A stretch of DNA of 6,098 nucleotides from Polaribacter sp. (GCA_003537695.1 DPRC01000132.1:1-6098), one strand, 5' to 3'; shown: positions 1-6,093, counted from the first letter of the stretch. A program made the numbers and translations. Notes: generated by a model from the letters alone, not told the origin.

Positions 1-567
1 CAGAGTAGTTTGTATGAAAAGTATTTAGCAGATGAAGAGCATTCTTTTAAACGAGATAAGAACTTTGTAGTTGATTTTTTTAAGGAAATTATAGCTCCAA
101 ATGAAAAGTTAGCAGAGTATTATGAAGACAACATGATTTCCTGGGTTGATGACATCCCTTTTGTAAATACTTGGGTAGTGAAAACGTTAAGTAAGCAAAA
201 GGCAGCTGGTTTGTTTGTATTAGGATCTTTATACAAAGATAAGGATGACGAAGATTTTGTTTCACAATTATTTAGAAAAACGGTTTTGAAGCAGGCGGAG
301 TACGAGTTAGCTATTGCCGAAAAGACACCCAATTGGGAGTCGGATAGAATTGCCGAAATAGACATGATTTTAATTAAAATGGCAATCACAGAGTTTCTTA
401 ATTTCCCGTCTATCCCAACGAAGGTTACCATAAATGAATACATAGAGATTTCTAAAGATTATTCAACTTCAAAAAGTAGTTTTTTTATAAACGGCGTATT
501 GGATAAAATATCCAAAGAGTTTATTGCGAATAAAAAAATTGTTAAAATTGGGAGGGGACTTATTTAA
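1..567 (+). CDS. nusB: Transcription antitermination factor NusB, long flavobacterial form, 5' end outside window
   Basis: The reading frame is open from base 1, so the gene starts upstream of the window; 188 codons and a TAA stop are visible. NusB binds boxA RNA with NusE (ribosomal protein S10) and supports antitermination of rRNA operons in the cytoplasm. The NusB signature lies in the C-terminal part: DRIAEIDMILIKMAITEFL from about visible residue 115, then FPSIPTKVTINEYIEIS and SSFFINGVLDKIS, the last helices of the NusB fold. Escherichia coli NusB is about 139 residues, so the visible part alone is longer; Bacteroidota proteins commonly carry an N-terminal extension ahead of the domain, and visible residues 1-70 fit that. 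The basic KIGRGLI tail also fits flavobacterial NusB. A TTG at base 10 is not a credible start because the frame continues upstream. The next gene follows after 31 bp. Assignment is firm; full length is unknown. Confidence 0.93.
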   Translation, partial: QSSLYEKYLADEEHSFKRDKNFVVDFFKEIIAPNEKLAEYYEDNMISWVDDIPFVNTWVVKTLSKQKAAGLFVLGSLYKDKDDEDFVSQLFRKTVLKQAEYELAIAEKTPNWESDRIAEIDMILIKMAITEFLNFPSIPTKVTINEYIEISKDYSTSKSSFFINGVLDKISKEFIANKKIVKIGRGLI

Positions 568-598
568 TTTATTATTTTTACATCAAAATACATTTAAA

Positions 599-1063
599 AT
601 GAAAAAAATAACAGGAGTAATTGCTGTACTAATAGCAACAACATTTATGACTTCTTGTGGAAACGGAAGTGCATCTGCAAAAGTAAACAAGGAAAACTTA
701 GTCAATGCACAATCTAGAGATGCAGAGATTCAGAAAGGAGTAGCTTCTATTTCTTTAGATAAAAGGGAATACGACTTTGGTGTTGTAGCGGAAGGAGAGA
801 TTGTTGAGACGGTCTTTAACGTAACAAATTCAGGTGAAATAGATTTGGTAATCACAGGTGCAAAAGGCTCTTGTGGTTGTACTGTTCCGGTTTGGCCAAA
901 AGCACCAATTAAGCCAGGAGAAACTGGAGAAGTTGCCGTAAAGTTCAATACTTTAGGGAAGCCAAATAGACAAATGAAAACAGTTACTTTAACTACAAAT
1001 ACAGCCTCAGGTAGAGAAGTATTAACCTTAAGAGGTTCTGTAACACCAAAAGCAAAAATATAA
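599..1063 (+). CDS. DUF1573-domain lipoprotein
   Basis: A 154-residue exported protein. The ATG at 599 is chosen because it gives a clean lipoprotein signal: MKK, a hydrophobic stretch at residues 4-17, and a lipobox MTSC with the lipidated cysteine at residue 20. An upstream in-frame TTG at 524 lies inside nusB and would add 25 residues that spoil the signal. After Cys20 comes a polar linker to about residue 48, with no obvious acidic surface-export signal, so an inward-facing (periplasmic) anchor is my inference. The DUF1573 domain covers about residues 50-148: YDFG at 58-61, a VFNVTNSG strand, and the hallmark SCGCT with cysteines 92 and 94, followed by PxPIKPGETGEV. The domain has an Ig-like (ASH/MSP-type) beta-sandwich character and no firmly established function. 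It lies 31 bp after nusB and 2 bp before yajC, an arrangement I recall as common in flavobacteria, so co-transcription is likely. Confidence 0.9.
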   Translation: MKKITGVIAVLIATTFMTSCGNGSASAKVNKENLVNAQSRDAEIQKGVASISLDKREYDFGVVAEGEIVETVFNVTNSGEIDLVITGAKGSCGCTVPVWPKAPIKPGETGEVAVKFNTLGKPNRQMKTVTLTTNTASGREVLTLRGSVTPKAKI

Positions 1064-1065
1064 AG

Positions 1066-1383
1066 ATGTTCACTACAATTTTTTTACAATTCGATTCAGG
1101 AAGTTTAGCAAGTATGCTTCCTTTTGCAGCAATGATTTTAGTTTTATACTTTTTTATGATACGGCCTCAAATGAAGCGTCAAAAGAAAGAAAAAGCTTTT
1201 CAATCTGAAATTAAGACAGGTACTAAAGTGGTAACTTCTAGTGGTATTCACGGGAAAATAACAGAAGTAAATGCTTCCGATAATACCATTACAATAGAAA
1301 CAGGAGCAGGGAAAATTAAATTTGAAAGTTCTGTGATTTCTATGGAGCTCAGCCAAAGATATGCTGCGCCAGTAAAAAAATAA
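1066..1383 (+). CDS. yajC: Preprotein translocase subunit YajC
   Basis: A 105-residue protein of typical YajC length. YajC is a single-pass inner-membrane accessory of the SecDF complex, which assists protein export through SecYEG. One transmembrane segment lies at about residues 17-32, ending in the family motif FMIRPQMKRQKK (30-41), where a positive cluster marks the cytoplasmic side. The cytoplasmic domain contains the conserved KTGTKVVTSSGIHGKI (about 50-65), then a beta-rich TITIETGAGKIKFE segment. The ATG lies only 2 bp after the stop of the DUF1573 gene, so translation is probably coupled. A strong terminator follows 21 bp after the stop, making this the last gene of its transcription unit. 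Nothing is missing or unusual in the sequence. Confidence 0.96.
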   Translation: MFTTIFLQFDSGSLASMLPFAAMILVLYFFMIRPQMKRQKKEKAFQSEIKTGTKVVTSSGIHGKITEVNASDNTITIETGAGKIKFESSVISMELSQRYAAPVKK

Positions 1384-1404
1384 ATCTTTTATTGTATCCT
1401 ATGG

Positions 1405-1446
1405 AAAGTGAGTATTGTCTTTAAGACAGTACTCACTTTTTTATTT
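1405..1446 (+). terminator. Strong intrinsic terminator after yajC
   Basis: The arm at 1405-1414 (AAAGTGAGTA) is the exact reverse complement of 1430-1439 (TACTCACTTT). The inner bases 1415-1420 and 1424-1429 extend the pairing with one G-U wobble, giving a 16-bp stem with a TTA loop. A T-rich tract (1437-1446, broken by one A at 1443) follows directly. It lies 21 bp after the yajC stop and separates the nusB/yajC unit from the ybbR/coaE unit. The rest of the 102-bp spacer, to 1485, must hold any promoter for the next gene; I see no convincing Bacteroidota-type promoter there. Confidence 0.93.
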
Positions 1447-1485
1447 GTTCGCTTTTATGTAAATTGCAGCTTATAAAAACCACTA

Positions 1486-2424
1486 TTGAAACTTAAAAAA
1501 AAAGTACCAAAAACATTTATCAGCTTTTTATTGGCTTCTATTCTTATTTGGCTGCTAATAACGCTTTCTAAGGAGTATACGATTGCCATTCACTTTCCAA
1601 TATCTTATGTGCAAATCGCACAAAACAAATTGTTACAGGACATCCCTACAAAGGAATTAGAAATTGTATTGAAAGCAAATGGGTTTAAAATATTAAAAAC
1701 GAGATTTTACACAAAAGAGATTGAAATAAGTGCGAGTAGGTTGCTTAAAAAATCAGGAGCGATACATTTTTTATTGGTAAAACCACAAAAACAACAGATT
1801 CAAAAGCAATTGCCTTCGGGTATAGTCTTGCAGGAGATTTTAAAAGACACTCTTTTTTTAAATGTAGAAAGTTTGGTGACAAAAAAGCTCGCTTTAAAAC
1901 CAAACTTAAAAATAAAGTACCATGTCGGGTATGACCTTTCAGAAAAGATGAAAGTGGTTCCAGATAGTATTTTAGTTTCGGGGCCAGAAAATTATATATC
2001 ATCGGTAACGAGTATAGACCTTTTAGAAATCTCGCTGGAAGACGTTAAAATGGACTTTATGGAAAAAGCAACCATTAAAACACCAGAGGGAATTAAGAAT
2101 TTGAAGTTTGACGCAAAAGAAATCACAATCTCCGGAAAAATAGAAAAATTTACAGAAGGTAGATTTGAGGTGCAATATCAAATAATTAATGTTCCGGACG
2201 GTTTGATAATTAACACCTTATCAAAAAAAATTCAGGTTACTTTTATTGTTGGCTTGTCTAATTTTAATAAGTTAAGTGAAAATTCATTTCAGATAGTATG
2301 CGATTATGGCATTTCCAAAGAAAGTAATTTAGGTTATTTAATTCCGAAGTTAGTGCACAAACCGTCAGAAATTAAAAGTTATAAAATGATACCTAATAAA
2401 ATAGATTTTTTAATTCAGAACTAA
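1486..2424 (+). CDS. YbbR-like domain protein, membrane anchored, TTG start
   Basis: A 312-residue protein. The N-terminus is lysine-rich (MKLKKK) and followed by one membrane segment at about residues 11-27 (FISFLLASILIWLLITL), so the bulk (about 30-312) is probably periplasmic. YbbR-type repeat features are clearest at about residues 125-220: a hydrophobic VESLVTKKLALKP strand, then VVPDSILVSGPENYISSV (157-174), the usual repeat turn in which a proposed pole is specified, then a closing ITISGKIE strand. Function is unknown in Bacteroidota; in Firmicutes the YbbR protein CdaR regulates a diadenylate cyclase, but no such cyclase is adjacent here. The start is TTG at 1486: a TAA in the same frame lies at 1474-1476, no ATG or GTG falls between, and the next methionine is residue 155, too late to keep the membrane anchor. 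coaE follows after 1 bp, implying co-transcription and coupling. Confidence 0.82.
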   Translation: MKLKKKVPKTFISFLLASILIWLLITLSKEYTIAIHFPISYVQIAQNKLLQDIPTKELEIVLKANGFKILKTRFYTKEIEISASRLLKKSGAIHFLLVKPQKQQIQKQLPSGIVLQEILKDTLFLNVESLVTKKLALKPNLKIKYHVGYDLSEKMKVVPDSILVSGPENYISSVTSIDLLEISLEDVKMDFMEKATIKTPEGIKNLKFDAKEITISGKIEKFTEGRFEVQYQIINVPDGLIINTLSKKIQVTFIVGLSNFNKLSENSFQIVCDYGISKESNLGYLIPKLVHKPSEIKSYKMIPNKIDFLIQN

Positions 2425-2425
2425 A

Positions 2426-3025
2426 ATGATAGTTGGTTTAACGGGCGGAATTGGTAGTGGAAAGACAACAGTTGCAAAGCTCTTTCAACAATTTAATACG
2501 GTGGCAGTTTATATTGCGGATGCGGAAGCAAAGCGGATAATGAATTCTTGCGAACTTGTTCAAATGGAACTTATACAAGCATTTGGCAGAGAAACATTTG
2601 CGGAAAATCAATTAAACAAGGAGTATATAGCGAATATTGTTTTTCATAATAAAGAGAAGTTAGAGCTCTTAAATAGTATTGTCCATCCTGCAGTGCATAA
2701 GGATTTTGAAAATTTTGTTCTTAAAAATGCAGGAAAAAGTTATATCATTTATGAAAGTGCAATCTTATTTGAAAGTAAAAGCTCCCAAAAATTTGACTTT
2801 TTAATGACCGTCTTTGTTCCTTTTGAGGAGCGAATACGAAGGGTTCTGAAGAGAGATTCGACTACAAAAAAAGCAGTATTGGCTCGAATGAATGCCCAAT
2901 GGAGACCGGATAAAAAAGTGATGTTGTCTAATTATGTCATTTACAACACTACGCTTGAAAGCACCCAGGAATCTGTTCATCATATTCATAATATTTTAAC
3001 AAAAAAACAGGATACTATTTCGTAA
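2426..3025 (+). CDS. coaE: Dephospho-CoA kinase
   Basis: A 199-residue cytoplasmic enzyme of normal family length. It phosphorylates the 3'-hydroxyl of the dephospho-CoA ribose with ATP, the last step of coenzyme A synthesis. The Walker A motif GGIGSGKT is at residues 7-14. The substrate-site aspartate region is IADAEAKR with Asp32. The conserved HP pair is His87-Pro88 in SIVHPAVH, and the CoA-domain signature ILFES is at 113-117. The lid region has ERIRRVLKRD (135-144) and the arginine/glutamine pair RMNAQ (154-158), followed by K-x-x-x-SNYVIYN, the family's C-terminal strand. All key residues are present, so it should be active. The start ATG is one base after the ybbR stop. No terminator hairpin is evident after its TAA, so some read-through into the downstream sensor kinase is possible. 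Confidence 0.96.
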   Translation: MIVGLTGGIGSGKTTVAKLFQQFNTVAVYIADAEAKRIMNSCELVQMELIQAFGRETFAENQLNKEYIANIVFHNKEKLELLNSIVHPAVHKDFENFVLKNAGKSYIIYESAILFESKSSQKFDFLMTVFVPFEERIRRVLKRDSTTKKAVLARMNAQWRPDKKVMLSNYVIYNTTLESTQESVHHIHNILTKKQDTIS

Positions 3026-3040
3026 AATTGCGCTAAACTG

Positions 3041-3075
3041 TTAATTAATCCTTAAAATTTCATTAATTATCTTAA
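3041..3075 (+). promoter_or_regulatory. Phased TTAA elements upstream of the kinase gene, candidate regulator binding site
   Basis: In the coaE-kinase spacer TTAA occurs at 3041, 3052 and 3063, exactly 11 bp apart, with further copies at 3045 and 3072. Response regulators of the OmpR/PhoB class bind direct repeats spaced about one helical turn (10-11 bp), and the downstream pair encodes such a regulator, so autoregulation is a reasonable guess. The spacer is very AT-rich, so chance spacing cannot be excluded. Confidence 0.25.
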
Positions 3076-3113
3076 TTTATTTCAAAATCAATAATTACAA
3101 CCTCTTAAAGTAG

Positions 3114-3121
3114 TAGATTTG
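3114..3121 (+). promoter_or_regulatory. Candidate Bacteroidota -7 promoter element (TAGATTTG)
   Basis: TAGATTTG matches the Bacteroidota primary sigma factor -7 consensus TAnnTTTG exactly and ends 3 bases before the kinase ATG at 3125. No TTTG or TTG -33 element is seen at the usual 19-21 bp upstream, which weakens the call. If used, it would give a leaderless or near-leaderless transcript. Confidence 0.25.
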
Positions 3122-3124
3122 GTT

Positions 3125-4693
3125 ATGCGCAAAAAAATGTTCATCCTGATCGTTGTTTTAATGAGTATTTCCTTAATTGGAATTATTGCAGTACAACTAT
3201 ATTGGATTAACAACGCTGTAGAAAGTAAAAAGGCCCAATTTAAAAATGACATTCAAAAGTCTTTAGGTGCCGCAGCAGAGCGAATCAATGAGCGAGAACA
3301 AGCAGAGTTTCAGAAAAAGATAGAAAATTTAATTGCTAAAAAAGGCTTGGCTGATAAAGCAGAGTTGAAAAGCTATTTAATTCAGCAAATAGATACTACT
3401 ACAAAAGAGAAAATCACTTTTGGAGGTACTTTTTTAGAAGAGAATTTTAAGCTGCCAACAGATTTCCTGAATAATGATTCTATTATCTATAAAAGAGTTA
3501 CCGGAAAAAAAGACTTTTTTAAATCTTCACTGATAAAAAATGTAGATTCTTATTTTCCAAAACTATCGGAGGAGCGATACTCTTTTATTAAAACGTATTC
3601 AGATTTCGATAAACTACAGGCAGTAGATCTTTTGAATGATGTGAATCGAAGAAAACTAATTCATGAAAGGATTAGTAACAATGAATTAAATAGAACGATC
3701 AAAGAACAACTGGCGAAAAGAAATATTCGATTAGACTTTAAATATGGCGTTTACAGTATAGACGGATTGGCAACAAAATTGAAATCTGGATACTATACAA
3801 TAAATACAAAGGAAAGTTTTAAGTACCCTCTTTTTTATGACGCACAAGGAAACGTAAGCTATAACCTACAGCTTACGTTTCCAAACGAGAATGAGCATAT
3901 ATTATCTGGCATTTCAAGTATTTTACTCCTATCATTATTTTTTATTTTCATTATTATTGTCGCTTTTTCTAGTTCTTTATACCAGCTGATTCGTCAGAAA
4001 AAGATAGCAGAGATTAAAACGGACTTTATTAATAACATGACCCACGAGTTTAAAACTCCAATTGCAACTATTAATTTGGCTTTAGATTCTATCAAAAATC
4101 CAAAAATTCTGGGAGATGATGAAAAGGTTTTGAGGTATGTAGAGATGATTCGACAAGAAAATAAAAGAATGCATTCCCAAGTGGAAAATGTATTGCGGAT
4201 TTCTAGATTGGAGAAAAACCAAATTGATTTAAGTACAGAAACGATCGATATTCATGACACTATTGAAGATGCTATTTCACATGTAAGTTTATTAGTGGAG
4301 GATCGGAAGGGAACCGTAGAAAGACATTTTGAAGCTTTAGAGTCAGAGTTGTCTGGAAACCAATTTCACCTTACCAATGTCATTGTAAACATGTTAGAAA
4401 ATGCGATAAAATATTCTGAAGGACCGCCGGTAATAGATATCTATACCGCAAGCACTGCTAAATTTTTTATATTTAAAATAAAAGATACGGGAATCGGAAT
4501 GAGTAAAGTAGTTCAAAAGCAAGCCTTTAATAAATTCTATAGAGAACAAAAAGGAAATATCCATGATGTGAAAGGTCATGGTTTAGGGTTGGCTTATGTA
4601 AAAGAAATCATAGAGAAACATCACGGAGACGTTATGATAGAAAGTGAAAAAGGAAAAGGAAGTATATTTACGGTAAAATTACCTTTAATTTAA
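3125..4693 (+). CDS. RprX-like membrane sensor histidine kinase
   Basis: A 522-residue two-component kinase. ATG 3125 (MRKKMFILIV) is chosen over the TTG at 3119; ATG 3137 is also possible. TM1 is about residues 5-25, then a periplasmic sensor region of about 230 residues (28-258) with a charged, helical, coiled-coil-like start and no domain I recognise, then TM2 at about 259-283. Only about 20 residues separate TM2 from the H box, so there is no HAMP domain. The catalytic core is complete: H box NNMTHEFKTP with phosphoacceptor His307, N box NMLENAIKY (Asn426), G1 DTGIGM (454-459), F box FNKFYRE, G2 GHGLGL (484-489) and a final GKGSIFTVKLP strand. It should autophosphorylate His307 and pass phosphate to the regulator encoded 12 bp downstream. 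The architecture and partner resemble Bacteroides RprX, but orthology is inferred from memory. A perfect 13-bp inverted repeat lies inside the gene at 3848-3882. Confidence 0.93.
   Translation: MRKKMFILIVVLMSISLIGIIAVQLYWINNAVESKKAQFKNDIQKSLGAAAERINEREQAEFQKKIENLIAKKGLADKAELKSYLIQQIDTTTKEKITFGGTFLEENFKLPTDFLNNDSIIYKRVTGKKDFFKSSLIKNVDSYFPKLSEERYSFIKTYSDFDKLQAVDLLNDVNRRKLIHERISNNELNRTIKEQLAKRNIRLDFKYGVYSIDGLATKLKSGYYTINTKESFKYPLFYDAQGNVSYNLQLTFPNENEHILSGISSILLLSLFFIFIIIVAFSSSLYQLIRQKKIAEIKTDFINNMTHEFKTPIATINLALDSIKNPKILGDDEKVLRYVEMIRQENKRMHSQVENVLRISRLEKNQIDLSTETIDIHDTIEDAISHVSLLVEDRKGTVERHFEALESELSGNQFHLTNVIVNMLENAIKYSEGPPVIDIYTASTAKFFIFKIKDTGIGMSKVVQKQAFNKFYREQKGNIHDVKGHGLGLAYVKEIIEKHHGDVMIESEKGKGSIFTVKLPLI
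3848..3882 (+). repeat. Perfect 13-bp inverted repeat with 9-nt loop inside the kinase gene
   Basis: GGAAACGTAAGCT (3848-3860) is exactly repeated in inverted form as AGCTTACGTTTCC (3870-3882) around the loop ATAACCTAC. It lies in codons 242-253 (GNVSYNLQLTFP), just before TM2. No T-tract follows, so it is not a standard terminator. It could form a stable mRNA hairpin or DNA cruciform, or be a palindromic protein site, or be coincidental. Confidence 0.85.
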
Positions 4694-4705
4694 AAAGAAT
4701 AAAAA

Positions 4706-5407
4706 ATGGGAAGCAAAAAAATTTTATTAGTAGAAGACGATCCAAATTTTGGGACCGTCTTAAAAGACTATTTAGCTTTAAATGATTACAATGTAACGCA
4801 CGCAAAGGACGGTATAGAGGGATTAATCATGTTTAAAAACAGTGATTATGATTTGTGTATTTTAGATGTAATGATGCCTAGAAAAGACGGTTTTTCTTTG
4901 GCAGAAGACATTAGAGCTACGAATAAAGAAATTCCAATTATCTTTTTAACAGCAAAAACATTAAAGGAGGATGTTTTAAAAGGATATGCAGTAGGTGCAG
5001 ATGATTATTTAAACAAACCTTTTGATTCTGAAGTGTTGTTGTATAAGATCAAAGCAATATTGCAGCGAAAGGGGGCGGAAAGTTCTCCTGAAAGTGAACA
5101 ATTTGAGTTTACGGTAGGCAGCTTCTTTTTCAACTCTAAATTACGACATTTATCTGTAGGTGAAGATAGCGAACCAATTAAGCTTTCTCCAAAAGAAAGT
5201 AAATTATTGCGCATGTTGGCCATTCATAAAAATGATTTAATGCCAAGAGAATTGGCATTGACAAAAATATGGAGAGACGATAATTACTTCACTTCAAGAA
5301 GTATGGACGTTTATATTGCGAAATTGCGTAAATATTTAAAAGTAGACGATAAGGTAGAAATTTTAAATATTCATGGTGAAGGGTTTCGATTGGTAGAGAA
5401 AACGTAA
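4706..5407 (+). CDS. RprY-like OmpR-family response regulator
   Basis: A 233-residue DNA-binding response regulator, partner of the kinase encoded 12 bp upstream. The receiver domain spans about residues 4-120: acidic pair Asp11/Asp12 in LLVEDDPN, phosphoacceptor Asp54 in CILDVMMP, switch Thr82 in IFLTAK, and Lys104 in NKPF. After a serine/glutamate linker (about 122-132), the C-terminal winged-helix (Trans_Reg_C) domain spans about 134-231, with LSPKESKLLRMLAIHKNDLMPRE leading into the recognition helix RSMDVYIAKLRKYL and ending in the wing GEGFRLVE. All catalytic receiver residues are present. The receiver, notably DYDLCILDVMMPRKDGF and IPIIFLTAKTLKEDVL, is very like what I recall of Bacteroides RprY, but I could not run an alignment. 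The ATG at 4706 has an A-rich leader with no Shine-Dalgarno sequence. A terminator follows 25 bp after the stop. Confidence 0.94.
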   Translation: MGSKKILLVEDDPNFGTVLKDYLALNDYNVTHAKDGIEGLIMFKNSDYDLCILDVMMPRKDGFSLAEDIRATNKEIPIIFLTAKTLKEDVLKGYAVGADDYLNKPFDSEVLLYKIKAILQRKGAESSPESEQFEFTVGSFFFNSKLRHLSVGEDSEPIKLSPKESKLLRMLAIHKNDLMPRELALTKIWRDDNYFTSRSMDVYIAKLRKYLKVDDKVEILNIHGEGFRLVEKT

Positions 5408-5432
5408 ATACATGTTATTTTTATAATTAAAG

Positions 5433-5462
5433 AACTCAGTTTTAACAGAAGCTGAGTTTTTT
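5433..5462 (+). terminator. Intrinsic terminator after the response regulator
   Basis: AACTCAG (5433-5439) pairs exactly with CTGAGTT (5452-5458) around a 12-nt loop, followed by a T run (5457-5462). Weak inner pairs in the loop may lengthen the stem. It closes the kinase/regulator unit, but its T-tract ends only 13 bases before the ATG of the next gene, leaving almost no room for a separate promoter. Confidence 0.85.
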
Positions 5463-5475
5463 GTATTTTTATAGC

Positions 5476-6039
5476 ATGGCAACGTTTATAAAATTATACA
5501 ATGAAAACCCCAACCCAAAAGAAATCGCTAAAGTTGTAAAGATATTGCAAGCTGGAGGCCTGGTTATTTACCCAACAGATACAGTCTATGGCTTAGGATG
5601 TGACCTAACGAAAGTAAAAGCATTGGAAAAAATTGCTCAGCTGAAAGGCGTGAAGTTAGAAAAAGCAAACTTCTCTCTTATTTGCAATGATTTAAGTCAC
5701 CTTTCAGACTATGTGAAGCAGATAGACTCCGCGACCTTTAAAATTCTTAAAAGAGCTTTACCAGGACCTTATACTTTTATACTTCCAGGAAGCACGAACT
5801 TACCAAAAGTATTTAAGAAGAAAAAAACAGTAGGAATTAGAATTCCAGACAACAATATTATCAGAACTCTTGTTGCAGAATTGGGAAACCCGATAGTTTC
5901 AACTTCTATACGAGACGAAGATGATGTGCTAGAATATACTACGGATCCTGAACTTATCTTTGAAAAATGGCAAAACAGTGTGGATGTTGTCATCGACGGT
6001 GGTTATGGAGATAATGAAGCATCCACAGTCATCGACTAA
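5476..6039 (+). CDS. Sua5/YciO/YrdC-family threonylcarbamoyl-AMP synthase-like protein, cut by in-frame TAA
   Basis: A 187-residue product as read, starting at ATG 5476; the TTG at 5461 lies in the upstream terminator and is rejected. The family makes threonylcarbamoyl-AMP from threonine, bicarbonate and ATP for the t6A37 modification of ANN-decoding tRNAs. Family features are the GGLVIYPTDTVYGLGCD nucleotide-site motif (27-43), NFSLICNDLSHLSDYV (65-80), LPGPYTFIL (95-103), VGIRIPDN (119-126), IVSTS (140-144) and the closing STVID (183-187). The LKGVKLEKANFSL stretch, rather than a K-x-R-x-x-x-P-L form, makes it YciO-like, so whether it is the cell's true t6A enzyme is uncertain. The family normally continues after STVID with L-T and an (I/V)REG segment; here the expected leucine codon is TAA (TTA to TAA is one change), and the missing tail is still readable downstream. 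It is either a truncated protein, a very young pseudogene or a base-call error. Confidence 0.85.
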   Translation: MATFIKLYNENPNPKEIAKVVKILQAGGLVIYPTDTVYGLGCDLTKVKALEKIAQLKGVKLEKANFSLICNDLSHLSDYVKQIDSATFKILKRALPGPYTFILPGSTNLPKVFKKKKTVGIRIPDNNIIRTLVAELGNPIVSTSIRDEDDVLEYTTDPELIFEKWQNSVDVVIDGGYGDNEASTVID

Positions 6040-6093
6040 ACAGAGGTTCCTTCGGCTATTCGAGAAGGAAAAGGAAGTTTAGATATTTTATAA
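6040..6093 (+). pseudogene. Residual in-frame C-terminus of the YciO-like gene, after the premature TAA
   Basis: Directly after the TAA at 6037-6039 the same frame reads TEVPSAIREGKGSLDIL and then a second TAA at 6091-6093. The IREGKG segment is the expected family C-terminus. With the stop restored to a sense codon the protein would be 205 residues, a usual length for this type. The preserved frame and sequence argue that the stop is recent, an error, or translated through. Confidence 0.8.

Noticed and set aside
120..443. Open frame on the minus strand opposite nusB (107 codons)
   Set aside because: It is opposite a well-supported gene, and its translation has no recognisable domain; the same holds for the other minus-strand frames in the window.
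524..598. N-terminal extension of the DUF1573 protein from a TTG at 524
   Set aside because: It overlaps nusB and would place 25 residues ahead of a perfect lipoprotein signal peptide that starts at ATG 599.
1441..1470. Possible promoter for ybbR (TTTG at 1444 and TAAATTG at 1460)
   Set aside because: The spacing of 12 bp is too short for a Bacteroidota -33/-7 pair and the -7 match is imperfect.
4433..4444. Perfect 12-base palindrome ATAGATATCTAT in the kinase gene
   Set aside because: It is very AT-rich, has no loop, and falls in ordinary codons (VIDIYT); chance is the simplest explanation.
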